A program made the position numbers and the translations under genes. A model generated the notes under the pieces. It made no database searches. It saw nothing but the letters and a program-made list of their open reading frames with translations, and had not been told where the DNA came from. Source: a virus. Taken from it: a stretch of 38,326 nucleotides of DNA. Location of the stretch: positions 1 to 38,326 of the IMG/VR virus record IMGVR_UViG_3300045950_000204, one strand, 5' to 3'. Below, one piece after another: positions 30,080-37,025 of this stretch; positions within the stretch are counted from its first letter, which is position 1, and the number at the start of each line of letters is the position of its first letter.

Positions 30080-30396
30080 GATTTTTTTCTGATTGCACAC
30101 CGTAAACACTCCTTATATAATTTCAAGGTCAATGGATTCCCGGCCTTCATGCCGATTACCTTTGCTTTTCGAAAGTTTTCTGCGCATTCGATAGGCGTTA
30201 TAAGCCCCTTTACGGGACATTCAATATTCCCGCCAGTTCCGTAAATCTTTTGCACCCTCCCCTCCACCTTTGTAGTCGATGCTTGATATTTCCCCTGGCA
30301 GACTAAATCGACTGTAGACCGTGAGACACCAAGCTCTTTGGCAACCTGCCGGGGGCCTCGTTGTTCGACCTGTCTTTTTAATATTTCAATCCACAT
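30076..30396 (-). CDS. HTH early protein with C-terminal Cys motif
   Basis: A 106-aa protein from the ATG at 30396 after GGAGGGCG; the longer frame upstream is repeat-encoded. Residues 16-40 (GPRQVAKELGVSRSTVDLVCQGKY) form a helix-turn-helix. The C-terminal half (IECPVKGLITPIECAENF, LKLYKECLRCAIRKKS) contains four cysteines and matches small proteins of transposable-phage early regions. Probable DNA-binding regulator. It overlaps the upstream gene by 11 bases. Confidence 0.65.
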   Translation of the reverse strand: MWIEILKRQVEQRGPRQVAKELGVSRSTVDLVCQGKYQASTTKVEGRVQKIYGTGGNIECPVKGLITPIECAENFRKAKVIGMKAGNPLTLKLYKECLRCAIRKKS

Positions 30397-30784
30397 GTCC
30401 GCCCTCCTGGTTTTTTTCGTCATTGCGAGGAGCGGAGCGACGTGGCAATCCTGATTGATGAGATTGCTTCGCTTCGCTCGCAATGACAGCGGCCTCATCG
30501 TCAATATTAGGATCATACAAACACCTGCATGGTAGGGGTGGACGCGGTCCTGTGTTGCGGACTAACCGCCACACGACCTTTTTTCGCCCGTTTGCTTCCG
30601 TTCTTTTACCGGCCTGTCGTATATAGCCTGCCTGATAAAGTGATTTTAAATAGTTCGATACTGTGCTATAAGGAAGCTCGGTCAGGATTGCGACATCATC
30701 GAAGTTGAATTCGGGAAGTCCTCTTATTATTTTCCAGACCTTTTCGCTGATGCCCTTCGGATCCGGCTGAAGGTGTACTGTCAT
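30386..30784 (-). CDS. Winged-helix protein with repeat-encoded C-terminus
   Basis: A 132-aa protein. Residues 10-75 (KGISEKVWKIIRGLPEFNFDDVAILTELPYSTVSNYLKSLYQAGYIRQAG) form a winged helix. From about residue 99 the sequence (VIASEAKQSHQSGLPRRSAPRNDE) is encoded by the long palindromic repeat at 30419-30487. A natural end near NIDDE around residue 95 is likely in the ancestor. The start overlaps the MuB stop by 4 bases. It is a likely regulator of early genes, probably still functional through its N-terminal domain. Confidence 0.65.
   Translation of the reverse strand: MTVHLQPDPKGISEKVWKIIRGLPEFNFDDVAILTELPYSTVSNYLKSLYQAGYIRQAGKRTEANGRKKVVWRLVRNTGPRPPLPCRCLYDPNIDDEAAVIASEAKQSHQSGLPRRSAPRNDEKNQEGGHVD
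30419..30487. repeat. Long palindromic repeat in the winged-helix gene
   Basis: GTCATTGCGAGGAGCGGAGC is at the left side and GCTTCGCTTCGCTCGCAATG then AC at the right side, forming a long imperfect inverted repeat. The minus strand reads VIASEAKQS...APRND in frame. The same family occurs inside the transposase gene at 31657-31719. Confidence 0.85.
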
Positions 30785-31464
30785 TTCTTCACTCCGTTCA
30801 GGTGTGTTGCTGTAATCTCTTTCAGTGAGTTTGCCCGTGCGATTGCTTCACATTTATATAGCCAGACGACTACCCGGCGAAAGCGGTTGGCCTGGTTGTG
30901 AATGTATGAAACTGCATCATCAGAAACCTTAACCTCGCACATCTGCTCTGCGATTGCCTTTACATCGATAAGTGTTAATGGCGTAAATTTCAGAATCTCT
31001 GAAAATCTATCGTATAGATGCTTGAAGCGTGCGAGTTTTTTATCTGCCATGTCCATACCGATCAGGACGACCGGCGTTCCTGTCGTGTCGTGTAGATCTC
31101 GCAATGTTTCTATTACCCTTGCATCGTGTGCAAGGTAATCAGCCTCGTCTACAAATAATACACGAGGCCGTTCTAACAATTGTTCGACTGCCTGTCTAAA
31201 GAGAGTGCTTGTTCTGCCTGTCGGGTCCTCGCCGAGTTCGGCAACGATTTCTTCAAGTAACCAGCGGCCGGTCATCAACTTCTTTGTGCGCACGAACACA
31301 CCGTCGTTTGCCGCCTGCCACCAGAGGCATGTGCGCGTCTTGCCGAGGCCAGGCTCGCCGAAGATTAACGCCATGCCAGGAAGTTCCACGGGGCGGTTCT
31401 GAAGACGCGTCATTGCGGCCACAAAATTATTGACGTTTGACGTCTTTGCAAAAACTTTTCTCAT
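30781..31464 (-). CDS. MuB-like AAA+ target-DNA-binding ATPase
   Basis: A 227-aa protein. Walker A GEPGLGKT (residues 36-43), Walker B VLFVDEAD (102-109), sensor-like LIGMDM and the arginine region FKHLYDRFSE. It is shorter than Mu MuB (312 aa), lacking its N-terminal HTH domain. MuB forms ATP-dependent filaments on target DNA and activates the MuA transpososome; it also confers target immunity in Mu. The ATG follows the transposase stop directly (TGAATG) with a GGAGGG site inside the transposase end. Confidence 0.92.
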   Translation of the reverse strand: MRKVFAKTSNVNNFVAAMTRLQNRPVELPGMALIFGEPGLGKTRTCLWWQAANDGVFVRTKKLMTGRWLLEEIVAELGEDPTGRTSTLFRQAVEQLLERPRVLFVDEADYLAHDARVIETLRDLHDTTGTPVVLIGMDMADKKLARFKHLYDRFSEILKFTPLTLIDVKAIAEQMCEVKVSDDAVSYIHNQANRFRRVVVWLYKCEAIARANSLKEITATHLNGVKK

Positions 31465-33378
31465 TCACCCTCCTTTCTGCTGATTCTCAAAATACGTATA
31501 AAGCATCTTGAAATCGGGCGTAGTTATAAACCAATTGCACCATGCCCGGTCTTCATCTGTGAACATTCCGAACTTGAGATGCCACTCATATCGTTCAGTA
31601 GCTGTCTGAAAGATCGGCCTTGTCAATGGTTCGAGGTGAGAGACGGTAGAATCCTCAGATTGCTTCGCTTCGCTCGCAATGACGTCATTGCGAGGAGCGA
31701 TAGCGACGTGGCAATCTCCAACACATTCCTCCGGTATCCGCTTCTCCACCGGCTGGAGGCTTATGTTTGACTTCTCCAGTTTTTCAATTACCCGCGGCGA
31801 TACCTCGACGATCTGCTGCCATGGCAAGGCAGTATCAATCGCCTTTTGCTTCTCATCTCCCAACAAACAGAGCGTGTCTTTTGAAATCTGCAGTGTGCGT
31901 CTTTCAACACGTTTTTGAAGGGAGATCTGCTGTTTGAATTCCTCCATATCTTTCGGATCACCGAGGTAGTAAGCCGCAGGATGAACCGATGGAACTCGCT
32001 TTGCTTCACATAAAAACTCCCCCTTTGGCGTATAGATTTTGACCTTCGAAAGGTCGAAAAGGCTGTATTTCACTATTACCTCCTCTCTGTAGCCGTACAA
32101 ATTTTCATCATAATAATCGGCGCCAAGAAACCTGACGCCGTTTCTCGTTATTGTTGTTTTCTTTACCGCCATCATCAGGTCGTCAAGCTCTTGAATATTG
32201 AGTTTTGAATCTTGAATTTGTTGTTTGCTCTCCTCAAAAACCTCGCCTATTGTCTTACCCTTCACGTGCGGGCATTCCCTGGAGCGAAGGAATTCAAGCC
32301 ATTTCTCAATCATCTGAATTGTCTCTTCGATTGTTGGGATATATTCCCTGTGCATGGCTTTATGAAACTTTTCGTTCCTCAGCATCCATGCAGGCTTGTC
32401 TTCAATAGACGTGCCGGTGAAACTCGGAAGAAGCCTTTCAAACGTATCTGAAAACTCTTTAAACCAGCGTTCAATTATCTTTGAACGGGCGTTGTAGGGC
32501 TGCGCGAACATAGGTATGATGCCCAGGCGGGCAAAAAGGCCGTAAATGCCTGCGTCTTCGAGCGACTCTACACCTGTAAAGAATCGCGATCTAAAAGCCT
32601 TACCGTTATCCTGGTATGTAATCTTCGGTATCCTACCGAGCCGGATAATCGCATTTCTCAGCGCCGATGCGATGCACTGCGTGTTTTCTTCGACCATGAT
32701 TTCATAGCCGACTAAGTCGTAGCTCTTCCAGTCCACATATCCCACCAGCACAGGCCGGCAGGGCTTGCCTGTATGTGGGTTGATGACCTGGGAATTAAGC
32801 CTGTGGCCATCTGCCACAAGCACGTCGCCGACCTCAAGGGCTGAGACATCCCGCACGATGTACGGCTCGACTTTATCTTTAAGTGCCTTCTGCCCCTCGC
32901 GCAGAAGCGTCCAGCGGTCCAGATGCTCTTTTTTGAACTTCTCTGCAAATCGCCGGAAGGTCATCGGGGATTTATCTGTTTGAATGCCCTTGTTTTGCAG
33001 TGCGGCAATGGTTAAGCGTATGGCAGTGCCTATTTTTATTTTGTTGGGATATAGAATAAACTTCATGAATGTCGATGCTTCTTCCTGTGTAAGATTCGGA
33101 TATCCGTCTGTTCTGTAATACCCGGGTACGAGAAGCGTCCAGTCGGATGAGCCGTTGAGCTGCCTTTCCCAATTATAGAGTGTTTGAACTGAAATCTTTT
33201 TTATTATTTTTTTGATTTCATCAGAAATAAAACCGGCATTATAAGCATTGACGAACTCTCTATCTGCGTCTGTTACCCTGGTGTATGTTGTCATGCGATA
33301 ATCTTTCCATTGCTTCAACAGGGAAAGCCTTGCCAGTGCAATCTTTTTTGCCTTACCGGAGACATAGTTGCTATTCAT
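31465..33378 (-). CDS. MuA-like DDE transposase
   Basis: 637 aa from the ATG at 33378 (after GAGGG; a TTG at 33390 is also possible). An N-terminal HTH region (residues 30-75) precedes the RNase-H catalytic core. Candidate DDE residues are Asp190 (VLVADGHRL), Asp257 (ITYQDNGKAF) and Glu303 (NARSKIIERWFKEFSD). The Asp-Asp spacing of 67 equals that of Mu MuA. A beta-barrel-like domain follows (RNGVRFLGADYYDE, LFDLSKVKIYTPKGEFL). The C-terminal part, which contacts MuB in Mu, includes a repeat-encoded insert (HVAIAPRNDVIASEAKQS). It cuts and joins the ends at 38 and 38295 for integration and replication. Confidence 0.95.
   Translation of the reverse strand: MNSNYVSGKAKKIALARLSLLKQWKDYRMTTYTRVTDADREFVNAYNAGFISDEIKKIIKKISVQTLYNWERQLNGSSDWTLLVPGYYRTDGYPNLTQEEASTFMKFILYPNKIKIGTAIRLTIAALQNKGIQTDKSPMTFRRFAEKFKKEHLDRWTLLREGQKALKDKVEPYIVRDVSALEVGDVLVADGHRLNSQVINPHTGKPCRPVLVGYVDWKSYDLVGYEIMVEENTQCIASALRNAIIRLGRIPKITYQDNGKAFRSRFFTGVESLEDAGIYGLFARLGIIPMFAQPYNARSKIIERWFKEFSDTFERLLPSFTGTSIEDKPAWMLRNEKFHKAMHREYIPTIEETIQMIEKWLEFLRSRECPHVKGKTIGEVFEESKQQIQDSKLNIQELDDLMMAVKKTTITRNGVRFLGADYYDENLYGYREEVIVKYSLFDLSKVKIYTPKGEFLCEAKRVPSVHPAAYYLGDPKDMEEFKQQISLQKRVERRTLQISKDTLCLLGDEKQKAIDTALPWQQIVEVSPRVIEKLEKSNISLQPVEKRIPEECVGDCHVAIAPRNDVIASEAKQSEDSTVSHLEPLTRPIFQTATERYEWHLKFGMFTDEDRAWCNWFITTPDFKMLYTYFENQQKGG
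31657..31719. repeat. Palindromic repeat inserted in the transposase gene
   Basis: AGATTGCTTCGCTTCGCTCG followed by CAATGAC (31657-31683) directly abuts GTCATTGCGAGGAGCGATAG and CGACGTGGCAATC (31684-31719). This is the two halves of the 30419-30487 element in opposite order. It is read in frame and adds about 20 residues near MuA residue 565. Confidence 0.85.
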
Positions 33379-34171
33379 CGAATCCCTCAAGCTTGTAATA
33401 ACTGCCCTCGTGCTTGGCGTGGTAGCCAGTTTTTTCTTCGATTTTATGGAGCAGTTGAATCAGGGTTTTCTTTATTAATAGGTAGAGGGCATCTACGCGA
33501 GCCTGAAGCTCCGGGTTGTCGATAAACCTGTAGTCGTCTATAAGGTAATTCATGTCGTTCTGGATGCCCGAGATGTGCGAGCTAATACTCTCCAGAGACC
33601 ACCATGCCCAGTTGAGGTCACACGAATTAGGAAGACGGGCATTAAGTTCTTTGATTTCTTTAGACAAATCGGCTATTTTGTTTTCGCTCTTGGCGACCTC
33701 CGCCCTGAGTTTTTTTACATGTTCACGCATCTCTTTAACAGACATCGCCTCAATTTCATCTATATCTTTTCCGCCTAAAAGCCCGGTCTGCTCGAATTTC
33801 TTAAGCTCCTCTTCAGGAGCTTCTATAAGGGTGTAAACTTTAGATATACTTTTGCCAATTTGGCAAAAGTCGACCGCTGGAAACTGCTCAGACTTGAGGG
33901 CGGCATTCATGAAGCGATAAGCAGTTCGAACTGCCATGCCAAGGTCTTCTGAAATTATTTTGCAGAAATTGCCATATCCTTCTTCCTCTTGCACAACCAA
34001 CAGGCGCTTGCCGGTTTTGATGATCTCCTCGGCGGTACGCCTCATATAAAACCTGATCTCTTTAATATATTCCTCTTTGATATATGGCCATTCCTGCTTA
34101 ATGCGTGCTATTATTTTCTTTCTCTCTTGGTCATCGTTCTGTTTTTGGGGATTAAGCTCTTCTTTCTTCAC
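33371..34171 (-). CDS. DUF3102-like coiled-coil protein upstream of transposase
   Basis: About 266 aa from the GTG at 34171, which has a strong GGAGGGGG site; a longer frame reaches 34285. Residues 20-110 (IKQEWPYIKEEYIKEIRFYMRRTAEEIIKTGKRLLVVQEEEGYGNFCKIISEDLGMAVRTAYRFMNAA) resemble DUF3102-type DNA-associated proteins found upstream of phage replication genes. Next come a Glu/Lys-rich coiled coil (MREHVKKLRAEVAKSENKIADLSKEIKEL) and a helical C-terminus. A 23-bp palindrome lies within the gene and another just before it. Its role may be regulation or partition-like DNA binding. Confidence 0.6.
   Translation of the reverse strand: MKKEELNPQKQNDDQERKKIIARIKQEWPYIKEEYIKEIRFYMRRTAEEIIKTGKRLLVVQEEEGYGNFCKIISEDLGMAVRTAYRFMNAALKSEQFPAVDFCQIGKSISKVYTLIEAPEEELKKFEQTGLLGGKDIDEIEAMSVKEMREHVKKLRAEVAKSENKIADLSKEIKELNARLPNSCDLNWAWWSLESISSHISGIQNDMNYLIDDYRFIDNPELQARVDALYLLIKKTLIQLLHKIEEKTGYHAKHEGSYYKLEGFDE
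33848..33870. promoter_or_regulatory. 23-bp palindrome, copy 1
   Basis: A perfect palindrome with core TTTTGCCAAWTTGGCAAAA inside the DUF3102-like gene. The same sequence recurs at 34226-34250. Two copies 379 bp apart suggest operators for a dimeric protein, possibly the product of this very gene. Confidence 0.65.
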
Positions 34172-34421
34172 TTTCCCCCTCCATACATTTGCAATGAAAT
34201 TGCCGTAATATTTCATTAAAGATTTGACTTTTGCCAAATTGGCAAAAGTCAATTTTGAGCCTGAACCTTTTCCCACATACAGCACATTTAAAATTTGCTG
34301 AAAGTTTCAAGAGAATCATTTTGTCGCTGTCATTAAGGATAAAATCCTTTAATCTTTTAAAAAAACTTTTACATCTAAACTCGACTTTGCTAAGTTCTTT
34401 TTCTATGTCTTCCTTTGTCAT
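34152..34421 (-). CDS. Small zinc-finger-like protein
   Basis: An 89-aa protein with an AGGAGG site. The N-terminal half is helical and basic (SFFKRLKDFILNDSDKMILLKL). Residues 45-80 hold CAVCGKRF and the pair CKC near the end, a possible metal site. It overlaps the DUF3102-like gene start by 20 bases and contains the palindrome copy 2. Function unknown; a small DNA-binding protein is plausible. Confidence 0.5.
   Translation of the reverse strand: MTKEDIEKELSKVEFRCKSFFKRLKDFILNDSDKMILLKLSANFKCAVCGKRFRLKIDFCQFGKSQIFNEILRQFHCKCMEGESEERRA
34226..34250. promoter_or_regulatory. 25-bp palindrome, copy 2
   Basis: A palindrome with core TTTTGCCAAATTGGCAAAA, within the upstream 89-aa gene and ahead of the GTG start of the DUF3102-like gene. 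It differs from copy 1 only at the centre and by one further paired base at each end. Confidence 0.65.
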
Positions 34422-34430
34422 AAATCCTCC

Positions 34431-34676
34431 TTAACAGTCGATTTTCTCTAAGTCTTCCTGGATATGACGAACCTCTTTTTCTATCTGGTTGATGCGATCC
34501 AGAATCTCATCATTATATATATGTAATTCTCGAATGAGTCTAAGGACAAACCACCTTGCACCGCTGATAGACATAAGTGAATTCCTGATATGATGACCGA
34601 GAAATTTTCTGGCTTCAGGACTTAAACTCTGAAGCTCCTCAATCGCTCTTTCCTGCCCCGGATAATCAGCGCCCAT
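34431..34676 (-). CDS. Small helical protein with histidine-kinase-like H-box
   Basis: An 81-aa protein. Residues 20-40 contain ARKFLGHHIRNSLMSISGAR, resembling the phospho-acceptor helix of histidine kinases (HxIRNxLxSI). The C-terminal part is a coiled coil (DRINQIEKEVRHIQEDLEKI). The length would suit only a DHp-like helical hairpin; there is no ATPase domain. It could mimic a kinase dimerisation domain or simply share the helix pattern. It lies 8 bp after a repeat-tailed gene. Confidence 0.5.
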   Translation of the reverse strand: MGADYPGQERAIEELQSLSPEARKFLGHHIRNSLMSISGARWFVLRLIRELHIYNDEILDRINQIEKEVRHIQEDLEKIDC

Positions 34677-34684
34677 GATTCTCT

Positions 34685-35194
34685 TTATTTGTCATTCCCC
34701 GACTTGATCGGGGAATCCAGTTCTTTTAAAAATAAAATCCTTTTTTTCTTCTCTTCTTTCTTCCTGTTAATTTCTTCATCCAGCCTTTGGATCTCAGCCC
34801 TCAACGCCTCGGGTCCGGGGAGGGCAAAAAGGCCCGACCTACGGGAAAGCACATCGAAAACCCGGCGGCCGCCGGTGGCAAGGATGAAGGCAGGTAGAAA
34901 CTGACACGGGAAGCGGTGTTTTTCGTGCGATTCGGCAGACCAATTGTCGAGCATCGATTTCGTGATCTCCTGGCCTGTAAGCTCTGACATCCTGGCTGCT
35001 ACCTGATAGCGTGAAAGCTCGTGCCCGCTTGAATCTTTTGCATGTTTAAGATCAAAAGAAGTGGCAGCCCTGATTTCGGCGTCCACATCAAGGCTGCCAT
35101 TAAGGGGGTTGCCCATTTGGCGGGATAGCTCTTCCGCCTTTTTTAAGTATTCAAAAATAGTTGTCTGTTGCGATTCTTTTTTAAGGTTTTTCAT
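34685..35194 (-). CDS. Conserved transposable-phage early protein
   Basis: A 169-aa protein. Residues 45-105 (HELSRYQVAARMSELTGQEITKSMLDNWSAESHEKHRFPCQFLPAFILATGG) match a conserved protein I recall upstream of MuA in many transposable phages, probably a DNA-binding HTH-type domain. The C-terminus is a Lys/Glu coiled coil (LRAEIQRLDEEINRKKEEKKKR). The last residues (SPIKSGNDK) are encoded by a palindromic repeat (34691-34720). It overlaps the XRE gene upstream by 14 bases. Confidence 0.65.
   Translation of the reverse strand: MKNLKKESQQTTIFEYLKKAEELSRQMGNPLNGSLDVDAEIRAATSFDLKHAKDSSGHELSRYQVAARMSELTGQEITKSMLDNWSAESHEKHRFPCQFLPAFILATGGRRVFDVLSRRSGLFALPGPEALRAEIQRLDEEINRKKEEKKKRILFLKELDSPIKSGNDK
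34691..34720. repeat. Palindromic repeat at the end of the conserved early gene
   Basis: GTCATTCCCCGACTTGATCG, then GGGAATCCAG, a hairpin of ATTCCCC(GA)/(TC)GGGGAAT. It supplies the last ten codons and the stop of the gene. Confidence 0.75.
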
Positions 35195-35606
35195 TTCTAT
35201 AAGTTTTTAGATAAATGCCTGGCTTGCCAAGATATATGAGATTTTTTATGAACCGTATTATGCTCCAACGATGTTTACTACCAATAAATATACGTTTTCT
35301 TTCTTTGAGTTGTTCTTGTTTAATTCGTTCTAATTCTTTATCTATCAAAGCATCGAGAATTTGTTTACCTTTTTCTCCCCATAGATCATCAAAAGGGACA
35401 TCTAATGCTTCAGCAATTGCCTTGCGTATATGTGGAGCTTTTTTATAATTGATACTTCGTCTGTCTGTGGTACTAAGGAATTTGCTGAGTACTGTATAAC
35501 TGATACCGGCTTGTGCTTCGATATCTCGTTGATTAATATGCCGGAGCTTCATTAAATACTTTATTTCTCTGGCTGGTATGACTAAAGAAAAGTTATCGAT
35601 TGTCAT
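35181..35606 (-). CDS. XRE-family HTH regulator
   Basis: 141 aa from the ATG at 35606, six bases after AGGAG; a longer frame begins at 35621 without support. Residues 10-70 (REIKYLMKLRHINQRDIEAQAGISYTVLSKFLSTTDRRSINYKKAPHIRKAIAEALDVPFDDLWG) form an XRE helix-turn-helix. The basic C-terminus (KERKRIFIGSKHRWSIIRFIKN) is unlike repressors with protease domains. It may control the early operon or the opposite gene at 35720, whose promoter overlaps its start codon. Confidence 0.7.
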   Translation of the reverse strand: MTIDNFSLVIPAREIKYLMKLRHINQRDIEAQAGISYTVLSKFLSTTDRRSINYKKAPHIRKAIAEALDVPFDDLWGEKGKQILDALIDKELERIKQEQLKERKRIFIGSKHRWSIIRFIKNLIYLGKPGIYLKTYRNEKP

Positions 35607-35634
35607 TGAAACTCCTGGCAAAAAATTTTATAAT
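35606..35634 (+). promoter_or_regulatory. Rightward sigma70-like promoter
   Basis: TTGAAA (35606-35611), a 17-bp spacer, then TATAAT (35629-35634). It points at the gene starting at 35720 and overlaps the start codon of the leftward XRE gene, so the two would interfere. It is the best sigma70 match seen on the plus strand in this region. Confidence 0.7.
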
Positions 35635-35657
35635 CAAACGAAAATTGATTAAGGAAG

Positions 35658-35705
35658 GGGCACCGGAGGTATAGTCTCGTGGGGGATTTTTCGCCTCCGA
35701 TGCCC
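35658..35705 (+). promoter_or_regulatory. Leader hairpin of the 35720 gene
   Basis: GGGCACCGGAGG (35658-35669) pairs with CCTCCGATGCCC (35694-35705) with a single mismatch, directly ahead of the ribosome site GGGGAGAAAG. It could expose or hide the site, or protect the 5' end of the transcript. Confidence 0.55.
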
Positions 35706-35719
35706 GGGGAGAAAGCACC

Positions 35720-36004
35720 ATGAAAGGCTGTCCTTTTAATAACTTCGGCCCGTGCAAAAAAGATGAATGCGTGTTTTACTTCACGGAAGGGTATCATGGT
35801 TGTATGTTTATCAATCATTATTGTGCCTCGCTCCTTTTATCCGATAATCTGATAAGCCTTATTTCGCTCTTTTTGCGTGAAGGTTTTTTAACGTCTTCTG
35901 AATTAACTTCTTCTGAAGCCGAAGCATCTTTAAAAGAGCTTGTAGATTTTGTTCTTCCTCGCCTCCAAGATTTAAGTAAGAGGCTAAAGGATGTTGAGTC
36001 ATGA
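35720..36004 (+). CDS. Cys-rich protein, lone rightward gene in the early region
   Basis: A 94-aa protein. Residues 4-34 contain CPFNNFGPCKKDECVFYFTEGYHGCMFINHYC: six cysteines in a C-x7-C-x4-C pattern suggestive of a metal or Fe-S site. The C-terminal half is helical (SEAEASLKELVDFVLPRLQDLSKRLKDV). It is the only rightward gene within the leftward early block and has its own TTGAAA/TATAAT promoter and structured leader. It is therefore likely expressed independently, possibly in the lysogen. Function unknown. Confidence 0.6.
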   Translation: MKGCPFNNFGPCKKDECVFYFTEGYHGCMFINHYCASLLLSDNLISLISLFLREGFLTSSELTSSEAEASLKELVDFVLPRLQDLSKRLKDVES

Positions 36005-36081
36005 ATACCTCCTATGCTGCTTTTTGTTTGTTGTTTTTAACCTCTGGCCAGAGATCGCAGACCTCTATGCCGAAGAGACTA

Positions 36082-36780
36082 TCAGCATTCATATTTACCC
36101 CTCTTCAGCTTTATCCTGTAGGCTGTAGTAAGGCTACTTTCAAACGCTCTGGCAACTTCTTTAATGCTCATACCGCTATCAATGGCCTGCCAAACTTCAC
36201 GCCACTTGGGAAGATAATCCCTGCAAATTCTTTTTTTAATTCCTTCTTCATACATGTGTTTAAGATGGCCTGTTTCTCGAAGCCTACGGCGCCAGCGATA
36301 AAAAGTAGATGTAGTTATACCAATCTCAGTAGAATGCTTTTTAACGGCATCCGCCTTGTAGCCGTGTGGTATTGTTTCAATTTCCTTAAATGCCTCGATA
36401 GCTGTGACCATCTTTTGGTGGGGCGGACGCATGGGCTTAAGCTCACCATTTATATAAGCAAGAACCAGATGTGCTACGGCGATTTTATAAACTATAGCCT
36501 TCGGCTGTTTAGATTCCATGACGATAAGTTGAAGTCCGATGGGGTCGTAAGCTTCGATATCATATTCCTTGCCATCAGTTGTTACCAATCTGGTAACAAC
36601 TGCAAAAGTTTTTATATGTGGATTTTTGGCAACGATTTTAGCTATAGCAACATCAGGTCTCGGCCTCACATATTCCAGCCACTCACCAATAGCACGGCGG
36701 GTAAAATAAGGCTTTCTTCCAATCCAACAAGTCTCTTTAAGATTAACGCCATGGAAACTAAAAGAGATAAGCTCGTTCAT
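36082..36780 (-). CDS. BRO-N-like regulator with C-terminal HTH domains
   Basis: A 232-aa protein. Residues 5-110 (FSFHGVNLKETCWIGRKPYFTRRAIGEWLEYVRPRPDVAIAKI, then EYDIEAYDPIGLQLIVMES) resemble the BRO-N/antirepressor type. Residues 140-225 hold two HTH-like segments (ITTSTFYRWRRRLRETG; MSIKEVARAFESSLTTAYRIK). It may antagonise the repressor or act as an early DNA-binding protein. The start overlaps the Ner-like gene by 4 bases, showing coupling in the first early operon. A 346-aa rightward open frame over this region is an antisense artefact. Confidence 0.65.
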   Translation of the reverse strand: MNELISFSFHGVNLKETCWIGRKPYFTRRAIGEWLEYVRPRPDVAIAKIVAKNPHIKTFAVVTRLVTTDGKEYDIEAYDPIGLQLIVMESKQPKAIVYKIAVAHLVLAYINGELKPMRPPHQKMVTAIEAFKEIETIPHGYKADAVKKHSTEIGITTSTFYRWRRRLRETGHLKHMYEEGIKKRICRDYLPKWREVWQAIDSGMSIKEVARAFESSLTTAYRIKLKRGKYEC

Positions 36781-36986
36781 GCGACTCCCCTGCGGTCATT
36801 ATTCTTAGGCCAGAATGTCTGTTTAAGTGCTTTCTCAATTGCATCGCGGAGTTTTTTGGACTTGCTCCTTCCTTCTATCACATGGTATATCGCCGTTCTA
36901 TGCACTCCCTCTCCACGTGCGATAGCAGAGCCGGAGATTCCTTTTTTAAGCATTTCGATTTTTATTTTGGTCGCTAACCTAATCAT
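36777..36986 (-). CDS. Ner-like small HTH protein, first early gene
   Basis: 69 aa from the ATG at 36986; the longer open frame (from 37025) would begin upstream of the predicted transcription start and is rejected. The sequence MIRLATKIKIEMLKKGISGSAIARGEGVHRTAIYHVIEGRSKSKKLRDAIEKAL has a helix-turn-helix of the Ner/Nlp or small XRE kind. In Mu, Ner turns down early and repressor transcription. The transcript would be almost leaderless. Confidence 0.7.
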   Translation of the reverse strand: MIRLATKIKIEMLKKGISGSAIARGEGVHRTAIYHVIEGRSKSKKLRDAIEKALKQTFWPKNNDRRGVA

Positions 36987-36996
36987 GATTAATGGC

Positions 36997-37025
36997 AAAT
37001 TATCATATAGCGATAAAAATGTCAA
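36997..37025 (-). promoter_or_regulatory. Early promoter (leftward)
   Basis: On the minus strand TTGACA (37020-37025), a 17-bp spacer and TAATTT (36997-37002). The spacer contains the operator-like TATCGCTATA (37006-37015). A protein bound there would block RNA polymerase directly, as in classical phage early promoters. Confidence 0.75.

Noticed and set aside
30397-30516. N-terminal 40 residues of the 146-aa frame at 30076
   Set aside because: They are repeat-encoded (SLRAKRSNLI type) and precede a GGAGGGCG site at the true ATG, 30396.
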